Assembly: GCA_937916505.1 (NCBI GenBank)
Contig: CALFSW010000114.1
Coordinates: 1 to 35,781, forward strand
DNA: 35,781 nucleotides
Origin: an uncultured Verrucomicrobiales bacterium
GTDB taxonomy: Bacteria; Verrucomicrobiota; Verrucomicrobiia; Verrucomicrobiales; Akkermansiaceae
Direction: 5' to 3'
Position numbers and translations under genes: made by a program. Below are positions 16,868-26,050 of this stretch, one piece after another (position 1 is the first letter of the stretch; the number at the start of each line of letters is the position of its first letter). The notes under the pieces were generated by a model. It saw nothing but the letters and a program-made list of their open reading frames with translations. It was not told the origin of the DNA and searched no databases.

Positions 16868-17920
16868 CTAGTCCTCGTCCACCGTCTCGTCACGCTGGTA
16901 AATGGGAAGCTGGCGATACGGAACCGTGAAAGCGAGAGTCATCATGGCGGTGCCATAAACCTGACCCGCCTCGCGGCTATACCAGGAACCATCGTCTTTC
17001 TGCTTTTTCAAGTAAGTCTCGTACATCCAATCGGCATACGTTTCCCAATATTTCCCTCCGATCTGGAACATCGCCTGGGCATTGTAGTAGTTGCCGTAAA
17101 ACTCAAACTGAGCTCCTTCAAGAGCCCGGAAGTTTTGCAAAATGTAATCAGCCGCCTTGATCGTGGAGGGTTTTCCGTGCTCTCCACAGAGTTCGAGACA
17201 CAGGAGCCCCATTCCGGTGAGCGATTGCTTTTGATTATGAGGACTGGAGTATCCAAAGTGCCCGTTTTTCTCGGAGAAATTCCCGTAAAGATACTTGATG
17301 GCGCCCTCGATCGATTTGTCGGGAACATCTGCTCCGTTCAGTTTTGCGGAACGCAGGGCCATGAGAGCCCACCCGCTGCAGGAGGTATCGGAATCGCGCG
17401 AGTTGGGGTGATAACGCCAGCCCCCTTGGTGTCGGGAACTCTTCTTCACCGATTGCGCGCGAAGAATGAGAGCCAGGGCCCGGGGCAGGCTTTCGTTGAT
17501 TTTCTTTTGTCGATCAGGATCAACCATGCCCGAGACCTCGGAAAGAAAGAGGGTCGCGATATTGTGACCATACATGGGGCCACTTCCATACTGTCCGCCG
17601 GTATACAGCCCCTCGCGATTTTGACGAGTGATCAGGAAGTCGATGATCTTATTGAGTGAGTTGGCATAAGGGCCCTCGGTGGCCATATGCCCCCGGGACA
17701 GGTAGGCCATTCCCGCCAGGGCCGGAATGCCGCATGAGTTTCCGTAACTGCCGGGATAGCTCCCGTCCTTCTCCTGAACCCGGGCAAGATACTGCAAGCC
17801 GCGGTCAACCGAGGGATCAACCTTTTTTTTCCACTTGGCAAATACCGTTGGCGAAATTTCCTGGGCCTGTCCGATCGATACCAGGAAAAGACAGAAAAGA
17901 AGTGAGGACAGATGTTTCAT
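16868..17920 (-). CDS. Exported prenyltransferase/squalene-oxidase-repeat alpha-barrel protein
   Basis: A 350-aa protein with a signal peptide (MKHLSSLLFCLFLVSIGQA). It has six repeats of the terpene-cyclase-like alpha/alpha toroid, each with a G-x-(W/Y/F) turn: DGSYPG near 52, EGLYTGG near 103, GGWRYHP near 166, GHFGYSS, a QFEFYGNYY variant, and DGSWYSRE. RDSDTSCSGWALMAL (D176, D178) lies where cyclases carry their acid motif, but the protein is much shorter than hopene cyclases. Such proteins are frequent in planctomycetes and verrucomicrobia and probably are not true cyclases. Its ATG overlaps the stop of the upstream DUF4175-like gene as ATGA, so the two are probably translationally coupled. 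Confidence 0.85.
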   Translation of the reverse strand: MKHLSSLLFCLFLVSIGQAQEISPTVFAKWKKKVDPSVDRGLQYLARVQEKDGSYPGSYGNSCGIPALAGMAYLSRGHMATEGPYANSLNKIIDFLITRQNREGLYTGGQYGSGPMYGHNIATLFLSEVSGMVDPDRQKKINESLPRALALILRAQSVKKSSRHQGGWRYHPNSRDSDTSCSGWALMALRSAKLNGADVPDKSIEGAIKYLYGNFSEKNGHFGYSSPHNQKQSLTGMGLLCLELCGEHGKPSTIKAADYILQNFRALEGAQFEFYGNYYNAQAMFQIGGKYWETYADWMYETYLKKQKDDGSWYSREAGQVYGTAMMTLAFTVPYRQLPIYQRDETVDED

Positions 17921-20900
17921 TGTTTTTTGGAGACTTGCTCGAAATATTTTTTGACCAACCCGCGGTAGTCCTCGGGAATGACGGCGCGGCGGGACCCACT
18001 GACATCGGTCTGGAGAGTCGCCTGGATTTTTTCCCAATCCGAGGCGCTGATCCCAAGCTTCGCCAGCTCGGACGGCACCCCTTGGTTTCCTTGATCCTGG
18101 CGTATTCCCTCTTTGGTTTCCTCACCGGGTTGACCTCCTTCACCGGGCTGACCCGGTTCATTGGCCTGGGCCATTCCCTCGCCCGGCTTGCCGCCTTGCT
18201 TCATGTTGGACCTGGCCTGATTGGCGGCCTGACGCAAGGCTTCGGCGGCTGCTTGTGCACTGGCGGCAGCTTGCTGGGATTCGCCGGCATTGGCAGCCTG
18301 CGCACTTTGCTTCAGGGCCTCGGCCATGGCCTCACCGGGAGCCGGAGCAGCGCGGGAATTTTCAGGCTGACTGGCAGCCGCTTCAGCCTGTTGCGCGAGT
18401 TGCCTTGAGGCCTGCTCCAAAGACTGCTGGGCTTGGGCAAACTTGCCGGAGGATTCTTGATGCTGTTGGGAAGCTTGCTTTGCCTGACCGGCCTGTTGGG
18501 CCTGTGATGCCTGTGCTGCTTTTTGAGCTCCGGCGGCAGCCTGCTGCTGCGCCTGGCTCATGGGATTGCCTTCCACCGGAGCCATGGCCTGAATGTCCTG
18601 GGCCAATTCCGCACCTCGCTCGGCTTGCATCTCTTCAAGGGCGGCGAGAGCCTCGCCGGTTCGGCCTTCGGCGAGATCTTGCAGTGCTTGGGCGATCCCT
18701 TCCTGTTTCTCCTGCAGCGCGGCTTGGGCTTGCGAAGCTTCGGCCCCCTTTTCCAATTCCCGGGCCGCTTTTTGGGCCGCTTCGGCAGCGGCTTGCGCGT
18801 CACCTTCCCGGGCACCTTCCAAAGCAGTTTCAGCCTGGGCCAGAGCTTCGGGAAGATCATTGGCACGGGCCTCCTGACCTTCACGTGCTTCCGCCAATTC
18901 CCCCTTCGTCCCTTCAACAACCGCTTCCTGTTCACGGGCGAGGGCCTCTTCCAAAGCATCATTCAAGCTTTGGGCCTGCATGTTTTCCAAGGCAGCCTGT
19001 GCTTCCCGGGGATTGCCTTCGGCAAGGGCTTCGAAGGCTTCGGCGAGCGCTTCCTGTTGATTTTGCAATGCTTCCTGGGAAGGTGATTCACCCGCTCCTT
19101 TGGCCAACTCTTGGGCCGCTTTTTGGGCCGCTTCGGCAGCGCCCTGGGCATCAGCTTGCTTCGCTTCATCTAAGGCGGCCTGAGCTTGTTCAACGGCCTT
19201 TGGAAGATCTTCGGCCCGGGCCTCCTGGCTTTCCCAGGCATCAGCCAATTCTTCCCTGGCTCCTTCGACCAGATCCTCTTGGGCCTCTGCCAGTGCCTTC
19301 GCCACCTCATCATGATCGGGAGTCATCCGGGCTTCTTCAAGAGCAGCCTGCGCTTCCCCGGTATTCCCCCCGGCAAGAGCTTCAAAGGCCTCCGCCAGCT
19401 TCTCCTGCTTCTTCTCAAGCGCTTTTTGGGATGATGATTCCCCGGCCCCCTTGGCCAATTCGTCAGCCGCATTCCTGGCAGCTTCGGCAGCCTCCCCGGG
19501 CTTGTTCTGTCGGGCGTCGTCCAAGGCCTCCTGGGCTTCCGCGACAGCCTTGGGAAGATCTTCGGCCCGGGCTTCCTGATCCTTCCGGGCTTCGGCCAAT
19601 TCTTCCTTCGCTTGCTGCAGAGCCTTCTTTTGCTCTTCGGCAAGGGCCTGACCAATCTCGCGCGGACTCAGCATTTCCCGAACCTCTTCCAGAGCGTCTT
19701 GAGCCTTTTCGGTTTCCCCTTCGGCAAGAGCTTCGAAGGCTCCGGCCAACTTCTCCTGCTTCTCCTGAAGTGCTTTTTGGGATGGTGACTCCCCGGCCCC
19801 CTTGGCCAGTTCTTCGGCGGCATTTTGCGCGGCCTCGGCAGCCTCCTCCGGCTTGTTTTGACGAGCCTCATTCATGGCCTCCTGCGCATTCTCGGCAGCG
19901 TTGGCGAGATCTTCGGCACGTGCTTCTTTTTCCTGACGGGCTTCCCTGAGTTCCTGATCCGCTTCCCGAACCGCCTTCTCCTGCTCCTTGGCGAGAGCCT
20001 GGCCCAGTTCCCGGGGGCTGAGCATCTCCTGGACTTCCTCCAAGGCCGCCCGGGCTTCTTCTTCCTTTCCTTCAGCGAGAGCTTCGAAAGCTTCCGCCAA
20101 CTTTTTCTGCTTCTTTTGGAGCGCCTTCTGTGAGGGAGCTTCCTCCACGCCTTTGGCAAGTTCTTCAGCAGCCTTCTTTGCAGATTCAGCGGCTTCCCCG
20201 GGCTTTGATTGACGGGCTTCATTGGCCGCTTTCTCAGCCTCGGCAACAGCCTTGGGCAGGTCTTCAGCACGGGACTCCTGGTCCCTGCTGGCATCCGCCA
20301 ACTCCTCGCGAGCCTCGGTCACCGCATCCTGCTGTTCCTTGACGAGGGCATTCTTAAGCTGCTCTCCGCTCATCTGTGGAGTGGGGGGCTCGGCCTGCTC
20401 ATTCAGATTGGAAAGTTCTTCCTGAGATTTCTTAAGGGCTTCGGCTTCCCTGGAAAGTTCCATCGCTTGCTCGCTCTGGGACTTCATGGCCGCAGCCTTG
20501 GCCTCGGGAGACTGTTGCACCTTCTGGCGGATTTGCTCCTGCATCTGACGCTGTTCGTTCTTCCAATCCTGATCAGGTTCGGGGGCTTCGGTTTCCCGCG
20601 CTTTTTTTGCAAGTTCCTCCTGCTTCTGGGCCATTTCCTGCAGCTTGGCCAAATCATCCATCTTCGGATGATCCTCTTCAACTTCCTGCCGGAGCTTTTG
20701 CAGGTCGGCGATTGCTTCTTCACTTTCGCGAAGGGCATTGTCCACTTCAGACTGCCGCCCTTCCGGGGTATCCTGAAGCGGAGTGTTCTCGACTGATTTT
20801 TGGGCTTCCTCAAGCTTGGCGACCGCCTCTTCGACGTCATCACGTCGATGTTCCTGCACACTTTGCTTCATGCGTTCGGTCAGTCCGGCGAGGTCTTTTT

Positions 20901-22638
20901 GCGTGTCCTTCAGTTTCTCACGGGCTTTGGCGAGATTCTGCTCAGCCCTCTCACTCACTTCTTCCTTGTGAAGTTCGTTCCTGGCCTCCTGCATTTTGTT
21001 ACGGGCCTCATGGATATCCTGCACCGCCTTCTCGATGGTCTTGTGAAGATCGCTGTCTTGTTTGTTTAATTCCTGCCGAACGAGAGATTCGGCATTTTGA
21101 TCGAGCTTGATTTCAAGCCACTCGGAATATCCCACACCGGGGCCCTCAAGGCTTTCAGGACGGTTGTCGCTGAGAGCAAGGCGCATCCGAAATTCGCGGG
21201 CGCCCTTGTGCTGCGAGACCAGGCTTCCAAGAAAGACCATGGCTTCCCCTTCCCAGAGTTTCCCTTCCCCGCCATCAATGCGCTCAGGCAGGAGCTGGGA
21301 CAGCGGGGACACTCTTTTCCCATTCACCTCCAGCTCGATCTCAGCCTTGGCGAGTCCGATCTTTTCGAGAACATCATAGGTAATGATGATCTGTTCGTTT
21401 GGTTTCACCCGAAACTCCCGTTGCACCGGGGTGAGAATTTTAACCACCGGGGCCGGATCCTCGACAGCGGCCAGCTGAAATTGCGCTCCCTCGAGCACGC
21501 GTCCAAGACGATGCGTCACCTTCAGCCTGGCAGTCCCATCAAGCCCGGGCTTGAGCGTTTCGGTCCAAGTCATCGCAGTTCCGGTCGCTGAAGGCATCAG
21601 TAAAACTTCGCCAAATTTCTCCGCATCAAAGAGTAACTCGCCACTCTCCAAAGGGGTCTCGAAACGGCCCTGAACAGTGACTTCGGTCCCGGCCAGAGCT
21701 TGAACTCCGGCACCCAGTGACATATTTCGATCCGGCCATTCGGTATAAGGAGGATATTTTAAGGTCACCACCGGTTCGAGGAGACGCGGGAGAGGGTAAA
21801 CTTTCACATCAAACTGATCGCTCTCACTCCCCTCAACCCGGGCCGAATATTTGAATCCTGATTCCGCGGAATGAACCTTGTAGGCGTATGTGTGCGTGTC
21901 GCCATCCGACGTCCTTGGCGGGATGGTCTCAGAGAGAATCTCACCGTCCTTCTCGATCACAAATTCCAGCGGTTTCGCAAGCAGGCCGGTGTAAGTCAAA
22001 TCGATGGTTAGCTCATCCCCTTCCAAAATTTCGATATCCCCGGGTTTAATCTCGAAACGAAATGCTCCGGCATTCCCCAGCTGGGAAAATGGAGACACCG
22101 CGCGCGTCAGCAAGCGACCCATCTCGCGTGGCCAAACCGCAACCAATGCGATCAAGGCAACCAAGGCGGATGCCGCGGGCCACATGGAACGACGAATTCT
22201 TCTTCCCTTGACCTCTTCACGAGGATCAACTCTCCCCATATCAATGGCGGCTTCTTTCGAAAGCTCCTCAAGAAGTTCCGGTGAAATCCCTTCCGAATGG
22301 TCCGAAAGCTCAAGGGCGGTACTAATTCGCTCCTGAACCTCGGGATGGCGATCCTCCAGCCATCGGGCCAGCCGGACCAACGGCAGCTTGCCCGTCAAGG
22401 GCCGCAGAATGAATAAGACTCCAGCCACTCCGATCGCGGCCAACCATCCAAAAAAGAGCCCCGCTCGTGCCCAGGAAGGAAGTGGAGCGAGGAAATAATC
22501 GAGTGCGACAATCAACAGAAGACCCAACAAAATGACGCTCGCTGTTCGTAAAAGCCCTCGAAACAGCTGGATTCGCCGGATACGATGGCGAAGTGAAACG
22601 AGACCGGACTTGATCTCAGGGGGCAGACGACTGGGCAT
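17917..22638 (-). CDS. Giant DUF4175-like membrane protein with tandem coiled-coil repeats
   Basis: A 1573-aa protein. Two adjacent transmembrane helices (about 26-47 and 56-78) and a third at about 150-168 form the N-terminal anchor. Residues about 190-520 are beta-rich domains (FRFEIKPGDIEILEGDEL and similar). From about 540 to 1550 the chain is charged, Ala/Glu/Gln/Lys-rich helix, including five tandem 117-residue repeats at 764-1348 and an Ala/Gln-rich stretch at 1360-1480. The C-terminus has a short globular end (ISASDWEKIQATLQ, VIPEDYRGLVKKYFEQ). This layout resembles DUF4175 proteins of PVC bacteria, often found near MoxR/DUF58 or squalene-cyclase-like genes. Function unknown; a long extracytoplasmic rod is likely. 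Confidence 0.85.
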   Translation of the reverse strand: MPSRLPPEIKSGLVSLRHRIRRIQLFRGLLRTASVILLGLLLIVALDYFLAPLPSWARAGLFFGWLAAIGVAGVLFILRPLTGKLPLVRLARWLEDRHPEVQERISTALELSDHSEGISPELLEELSKEAAIDMGRVDPREEVKGRRIRRSMWPAASALVALIALVAVWPREMGRLLTRAVSPFSQLGNAGAFRFEIKPGDIEILEGDELTIDLTYTGLLAKPLEFVIEKDGEILSETIPPRTSDGDTHTYAYKVHSAESGFKYSARVEGSESDQFDVKVYPLPRLLEPVVTLKYPPYTEWPDRNMSLGAGVQALAGTEVTVQGRFETPLESGELLFDAEKFGEVLLMPSATGTAMTWTETLKPGLDGTARLKVTHRLGRVLEGAQFQLAAVEDPAPVVKILTPVQREFRVKPNEQIIITYDVLEKIGLAKAEIELEVNGKRVSPLSQLLPERIDGGEGKLWEGEAMVFLGSLVSQHKGAREFRMRLALSDNRPESLEGPGVGYSEWLEIKLDQNAESLVRQELNKQDSDLHKTIEKAVQDIHEARNKMQEARNELHKEEVSERAEQNLAKAREKLKDTQKDLAGLTERMKQSVQEHRRDDVEEAVAKLEEAQKSVENTPLQDTPEGRQSEVDNALRESEEAIADLQKLRQEVEEDHPKMDDLAKLQEMAQKQEELAKKARETEAPEPDQDWKNEQRQMQEQIRQKVQQSPEAKAAAMKSQSEQAMELSREAEALKKSQEELSNLNEQAEPPTPQMSGEQLKNALVKEQQDAVTEAREELADASRDQESRAEDLPKAVAEAEKAANEARQSKPGEAAESAKKAAEELAKGVEEAPSQKALQKKQKKLAEAFEALAEGKEEEARAALEEVQEMLSPRELGQALAKEQEKAVREADQELREARQEKEARAEDLANAAENAQEAMNEARQNKPEEAAEAAQNAAEELAKGAGESPSQKALQEKQEKLAGAFEALAEGETEKAQDALEEVREMLSPREIGQALAEEQKKALQQAKEELAEARKDQEARAEDLPKAVAEAQEALDDARQNKPGEAAEAARNAADELAKGAGESSSQKALEKKQEKLAEAFEALAGGNTGEAQAALEEARMTPDHDEVAKALAEAQEDLVEGAREELADAWESQEARAEDLPKAVEQAQAALDEAKQADAQGAAEAAQKAAQELAKGAGESPSQEALQNQQEALAEAFEALAEGNPREAQAALENMQAQSLNDALEEALAREQEAVVEGTKGELAEAREGQEARANDLPEALAQAETALEGAREGDAQAAAEAAQKAARELEKGAEASQAQAALQEKQEGIAQALQDLAEGRTGEALAALEEMQAERGAELAQDIQAMAPVEGNPMSQAQQQAAAGAQKAAQASQAQQAGQAKQASQQHQESSGKFAQAQQSLEQASRQLAQQAEAAASQPENSRAAPAPGEAMAEALKQSAQAANAGESQQAAASAQAAAEALRQAANQARSNMKQGGKPGEGMAQANEPGQPGEGGQPGEETKEGIRQDQGNQGVPSELAKLGISASDWEKIQATLQTDVSGSRRAVIPEDYRGLVKKYFEQVSKKQ
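18595..20349 (-). repeat. Five tandem 351-bp repeats encoding 117-residue coiled-coil units
   Basis: Inside the DUF4175-like gene the units lie at 19999-20349, 19648-19998, 19297-19647, 18946-19296 and 18595-18945, in coding order. By eye each is exactly 117 codons with no insertion or deletion. Every unit has the same landmarks: Ala-Leu at the start, ARAEDLP (or a near variant) near 27-33, GEAAEAA-like near 51-57, ELAKGAGES near 63-71, QEKLAEAFEALAEG near 81-94 and AALEE near 101-105. The first three are most alike (NKPGEA, SPRE); the last is most diverged. Confidence 0.9.
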
Positions 22639-22752
22639 AGCAACGATTACGCCCCGAACCCTCCCTTACTTTCGAGGATAAAATGAGAATTCACCCTCTC
22701 GACAGATTGCGCAGACGCCCGATGCTGCCATGCTATTTTAAGATGGGAGAGA

Positions 22753-22979
22753 ATGACTGAAAAATCAAGAAGCACCAAAAGGAGAACGACGGACATCGTG
22801 GGAGAGAAAAAGAGGTCAAACAAAGGCTCGCCGCGCTGGAGGAGAGATTGGCCAATGTCGAAATCATCGAGCGTTTCGAAGACCGCCTCGCCGCCCGCGT
22901 CAGCAAGCCCCTTGGCAATGATGAAACTTCCGCAAGTGTGACACCCGACAGCCCGCAGGCAGCGGAGCGGGAAGGCTAA
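22753..22979 (+). pseudogene. Small coiled-coil gene interrupted by a one-base frameshift
   Basis: From about 22797 to TAA 22977 one frame reads as clear coding sequence (EVKQRLAALEERLANVEII, then ERFEDRLAARVS), a charged helix with an acidic tail and neighbour-like codon use, but it has no start codon after an in-frame TGA at 22758. The frame beginning at ATG 22753 joins it if one A is added to the A5 run at 22807-22811, giving a protein of about 75 aa ending AAEREG. It is therefore either a recent pseudogene or a homopolymer error in the sequence. It lies in the 440-bp interval between the DUF4175-like and cytochrome/LamG genes, where 22639-22752 shows nothing else clear. Confidence 0.45.
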
Positions 22980-22984
22980 TTTTT

Positions 22985-23014
22985 TTGACAACCCGTGCTT
23001 GATTTCCAGGTAAT
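22985..23014 (+). promoter_or_regulatory. Possible sigma-70-type promoter of the cytochrome/LamG gene
   Basis: A perfect TTGACA -35 box (22985-22990) is followed after 18 bases by GGTAAT (23009-23014), a partial -10 match, with an AT-rich run behind it. It points at the gene starting near 23079. The palindrome AAGGAG-TCC-CTCCTT at 23018-23032 would fall at the very start of the transcript. Confidence 0.4.
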
Positions 23015-23078
23015 AAAAAGGAGTCCCTCCTTGTCATACAAATCCCCCTTGAGAGAATCGCACTCCTCCTGGAAAATC

Positions 23079-26045
23079 ATGTCCAAACTCCCTTTCATTC
23101 TTTCCCTGCTCGGACTGCTCTCCCTGCCACTGCCTGCTGAACAGGAAATTTCATTCGACCGGGATATCCAACCCATCCTCTCGGAAAATTGTTACTATTG
23201 CCATGGCACCGATCCCGCCCACCGCGAGGGAGATCTCCGCCTTGACCTCCGTGAAGATGCGCTTGATGCCGCAGCCATCGTCCCCGGGAAGCCGGAGAAG
23301 TCCGAAATGATGGCACGCATTTACTCAAAGGACGCCGATGACCTCATGCCGCCCCCTGATTCCAAACGAAAACTCACCAGGGAGCAAAAAGAGCTTCTCG
23401 AGCGCTGGATCAAGGAAGGGGCCGAATACACCGAGCACTGGGCCTTTACCCTCCTTCCCGCCCCAACCGGCAGGTCAATCGACGACATTGTCGCCACTAA
23501 GCTCGCCAAGAAAGAACTCAAACTCAAACCCCGGGCCAAACCACACCTTTTGCTTCGTCGCCTCACCTTCGACCTGACCGGACTTCCTCCTTCATCCGAA
23601 CAGGTCAAAAATTTTGACCCTAAAAACCCCGGGCCTTTCATTGACGAACTTCTCGCTTCCCCCGCCTACGGAGAACACATGGCTACGCCCTGGCTTGATG
23701 TCGCCCGCTACGCCGACAGCTACGGATTCCAGCAGGACCGGGATCGCAGGGTCTGGCCTTATCGCGACTACGTCATCAACGCTTTCAATTCCAACAAACC
23801 CTTCGACCGCTTCATTCACGAACAGATCGCCGGGGATCTCTTGCCGGATGCCACCGAGGAAACACGCATCGCCACCGTCTTCTCCCGCCTTCACCAACAA
23901 AAGGTCGAAGGCGGCTCCGTCCCCGAGGAATTTCGCGTCGAGTATATCGCCGACCGCGTCCATACCTTTGGCACCACCTTCCTGGGCCTGACCATGGAGT
24001 GCTCCCGTTGTCACGATCACAAATACGACCCGACCACGGCCAAGGACTATTACTCCCTCTTCGCCTTCTTCGATGACATCGATGAATCCGGCCTCTATTC
24101 CTATTTCAACGCCGACGCCACCCCCACCCCGGCCATCTCTCTGCCAACTCCCGATCAGGAAAAACAACTGGCTCAAAAAAAAGCCGCCATTGCCACGGCT
24201 CTCGCGGAGGTCAAAAAAGTGGTCGGGGAGTTCACCCCCAAAACACCTGAACCAAAAGATCCCGCCAGCCTCGCTCCTGACGAGCTCCTCCACCTTTCCT
24301 TCGATGAGAAAAAAACGACAGGGCCCAACAAGCCGGTTCCCGGAAAGGTTGGCCGGGCTCTTAAACTCACCGGTGACGATGCCGTCACCACCAAAGTGGG
24401 CGACTTTCCCCGCGAGCAACCATTCACCGCTTCGCTGTGGCTCCAGACACCCGACGTTAAGGACCGCGCCGTCGTATTCTCCCGCTCCAAAGCCTGGCAC
24501 GACGCAGCCTCCCGCGGATACGAACTGCTCCTGCTGGACAACCATCTCCAGTGGTCCCTCATTCACTTCTGGCCCGGCAATGCCATCTCCATCAAAACCA
24601 AAAAGGCGGTGAAGCCCGGCGAGTGGGTTCACGTCACCGTCACCAACGATGGCTCTTCCACCGCCGCCGGACTTCAAATCTTCGTCAATGGCAGGCACGC
24701 TGAAATTGAGATCGTCCGGGATAAACTCACCCGCCAAATCAAGGGCGGTGGCAATCCTCACATTCATCTTGGCGAGCGCATGCGGGACCGTGGCTTTAAG
24801 GATGGCCTCGTCGATGAATTTCAAGTCTTCGGCAGCAAACTTTCCCCCCTTGAGATCCAACGTCTTTTTTCCCCGCCTGTCGGGCCCCAACCTGCGCCCC
24901 AAACAACCCTCGAACGGGAGCCCTCCTATCAAGCCGCACTCAACGAACTGAAGGCCCGCCGTGCCGCATACAACCGCCTGCAGGAATCCCTTCCCGAAAT
25001 CATGGTGATGGCAGAAATGGCCCAACCGAAACAGGCCTATATTCTCGAGCGTGGGTCTTACGACGCACGAGGCAGGAAAGTCGATGCCGCCTTGCCCGCG
25101 TTTCTTCCCGATTTTGGGATGAAGGGGAACAATCGCCTCGACCTCGCGAAATGGCTCACCCATCCCAACCATCCCCTCACCACCCGGGTGATCGTCAACC
25201 GCTTCTGGCAGTCCATTTTTGGCCGGGGTCTCGTGGGAACCCCGGAAGACTTTGGAATCCAGGGGGAACGACCGGAGTATCGCGAACTTCTCGATGAACT
25301 CTCGGCACGTTTCATCGCCTCGGGCTGGGACTCCAAGGCGCTCATAAAAGAGATCGTCTCGTCCAAAGTGTATCAACAGGATTCCTTCGCCAACTCCATT
25401 GAATTGGAAAAGGATCCCGGGAACAAACTTCTTGCCCGCGGTCCAAGGTATCGACTCCCTGCCGAACTGATTCGCGACCAGATTCTTGCCGCTTCAGGAT
25501 TGCTCGTTCGCAAAATCGGCGGTGCCTCCGTTCACCCTTATGACCTCGCCGAGTCCTTCAAGCCCTCCAAGCCGACGATGGGCGAAGGTCTCTACCGCCG
25601 CTCTCTTTACACATACTGGAAACGCACCGGCCCTTCACCCGCCATGATGGCCTTTGATGCGGTGAAGCGGGATGTTTGCTCAGCCAAACGCGAAACCACT
25701 TCCACCCCCCTTCAGGCCCTGGTCCTCCTCAATGGCCTGCAATTCGTGGAAGCCGCCCGTCACCTTGCCGACACGGCCTCACAAAAACATCCCGGTAATC
25801 TCAACGACACCATCAAGGACATGTTTCTTCGTTTCGCCTCTCGCCAACCCGACGAAAGCGAAATGAAGATCCTCTCACAGATCTACAACGAGCAACTGGA
25901 CCACTTCAAAGCCGACCCCGGGGAGACCAAGAAATTCCTCATGCAAGGCCACACCAAGCCAAAGTCCGTCACTCCCGAACTTGCCGCCCTCAGCACCCTC
26001 GCGCAAGCCATCCTCAATCTCCACGAGGTGAACACCAAACAGTAA
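23079..26045 (+). CDS. Planctomycete cytochrome C / DUF1549 / LamG / DUF1553 (PSD1) protein
   Basis: A 988-aa exported protein. After a signal peptide (LPFILSLLGLLSLPLPA) it has the Planctomycete cytochrome C domain with a heme motif (CYYCH, 38-42), then DUF1549 including LARYADSYG-type sequence and a second CxxCH (ECSRCHDH, near 307-313), a concanavalin/LamG-like domain (about 405-600), and DUF1553/PSD1 (about 680-940). Such proteins are abundant in Planctomycetes and Verrucomicrobia and linked by inference to polysaccharide use. The partner DUF1501 gene starts six bases after the stop. ATG 23079 gives a clean signal peptide; an in-frame TTG at 23031, seven bases after AAGGAG, is an alternative start. 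Confidence 0.92.
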   Translation: MSKLPFILSLLGLLSLPLPAEQEISFDRDIQPILSENCYYCHGTDPAHREGDLRLDLREDALDAAAIVPGKPEKSEMMARIYSKDADDLMPPPDSKRKLTREQKELLERWIKEGAEYTEHWAFTLLPAPTGRSIDDIVATKLAKKELKLKPRAKPHLLLRRLTFDLTGLPPSSEQVKNFDPKNPGPFIDELLASPAYGEHMATPWLDVARYADSYGFQQDRDRRVWPYRDYVINAFNSNKPFDRFIHEQIAGDLLPDATEETRIATVFSRLHQQKVEGGSVPEEFRVEYIADRVHTFGTTFLGLTMECSRCHDHKYDPTTAKDYYSLFAFFDDIDESGLYSYFNADATPTPAISLPTPDQEKQLAQKKAAIATALAEVKKVVGEFTPKTPEPKDPASLAPDELLHLSFDEKKTTGPNKPVPGKVGRALKLTGDDAVTTKVGDFPREQPFTASLWLQTPDVKDRAVVFSRSKAWHDAASRGYELLLLDNHLQWSLIHFWPGNAISIKTKKAVKPGEWVHVTVTNDGSSTAAGLQIFVNGRHAEIEIVRDKLTRQIKGGGNPHIHLGERMRDRGFKDGLVDEFQVFGSKLSPLEIQRLFSPPVGPQPAPQTTLEREPSYQAALNELKARRAAYNRLQESLPEIMVMAEMAQPKQAYILERGSYDARGRKVDAALPAFLPDFGMKGNNRLDLAKWLTHPNHPLTTRVIVNRFWQSIFGRGLVGTPEDFGIQGERPEYRELLDELSARFIASGWDSKALIKEIVSSKVYQQDSFANSIELEKDPGNKLLARGPRYRLPAELIRDQILAASGLLVRKIGGASVHPYDLAESFKPSKPTMGEGLYRRSLYTYWKRTGPSPAMMAFDAVKRDVCSAKRETTSTPLQALVLLNGLQFVEAARHLADTASQKHPGNLNDTIKDMFLRFASRQPDESEMKILSQIYNEQLDHFKADPGETKKFLMQGHTKPKSVTPELAALSTLAQAILNLHEVNTKQ

Positions 26046-26050
26046 TCGCC

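Noticed and set aside
18255-19949. A 564-residue open frame on the plus strand, antisense to the DUF4175-like gene
   Set aside because: It is a shadow of the GC-rich Ala/Glu/Gln repeats. The product is a Pro/Arg/Leu-rich string without domain sense, and the opposite strand is clearly coding.
23592-25376. A 594-residue minus-strand open frame
   Set aside because: It is antisense to the cytochrome/LamG gene, whose heme motifs and domains leave no doubt about the coding strand.
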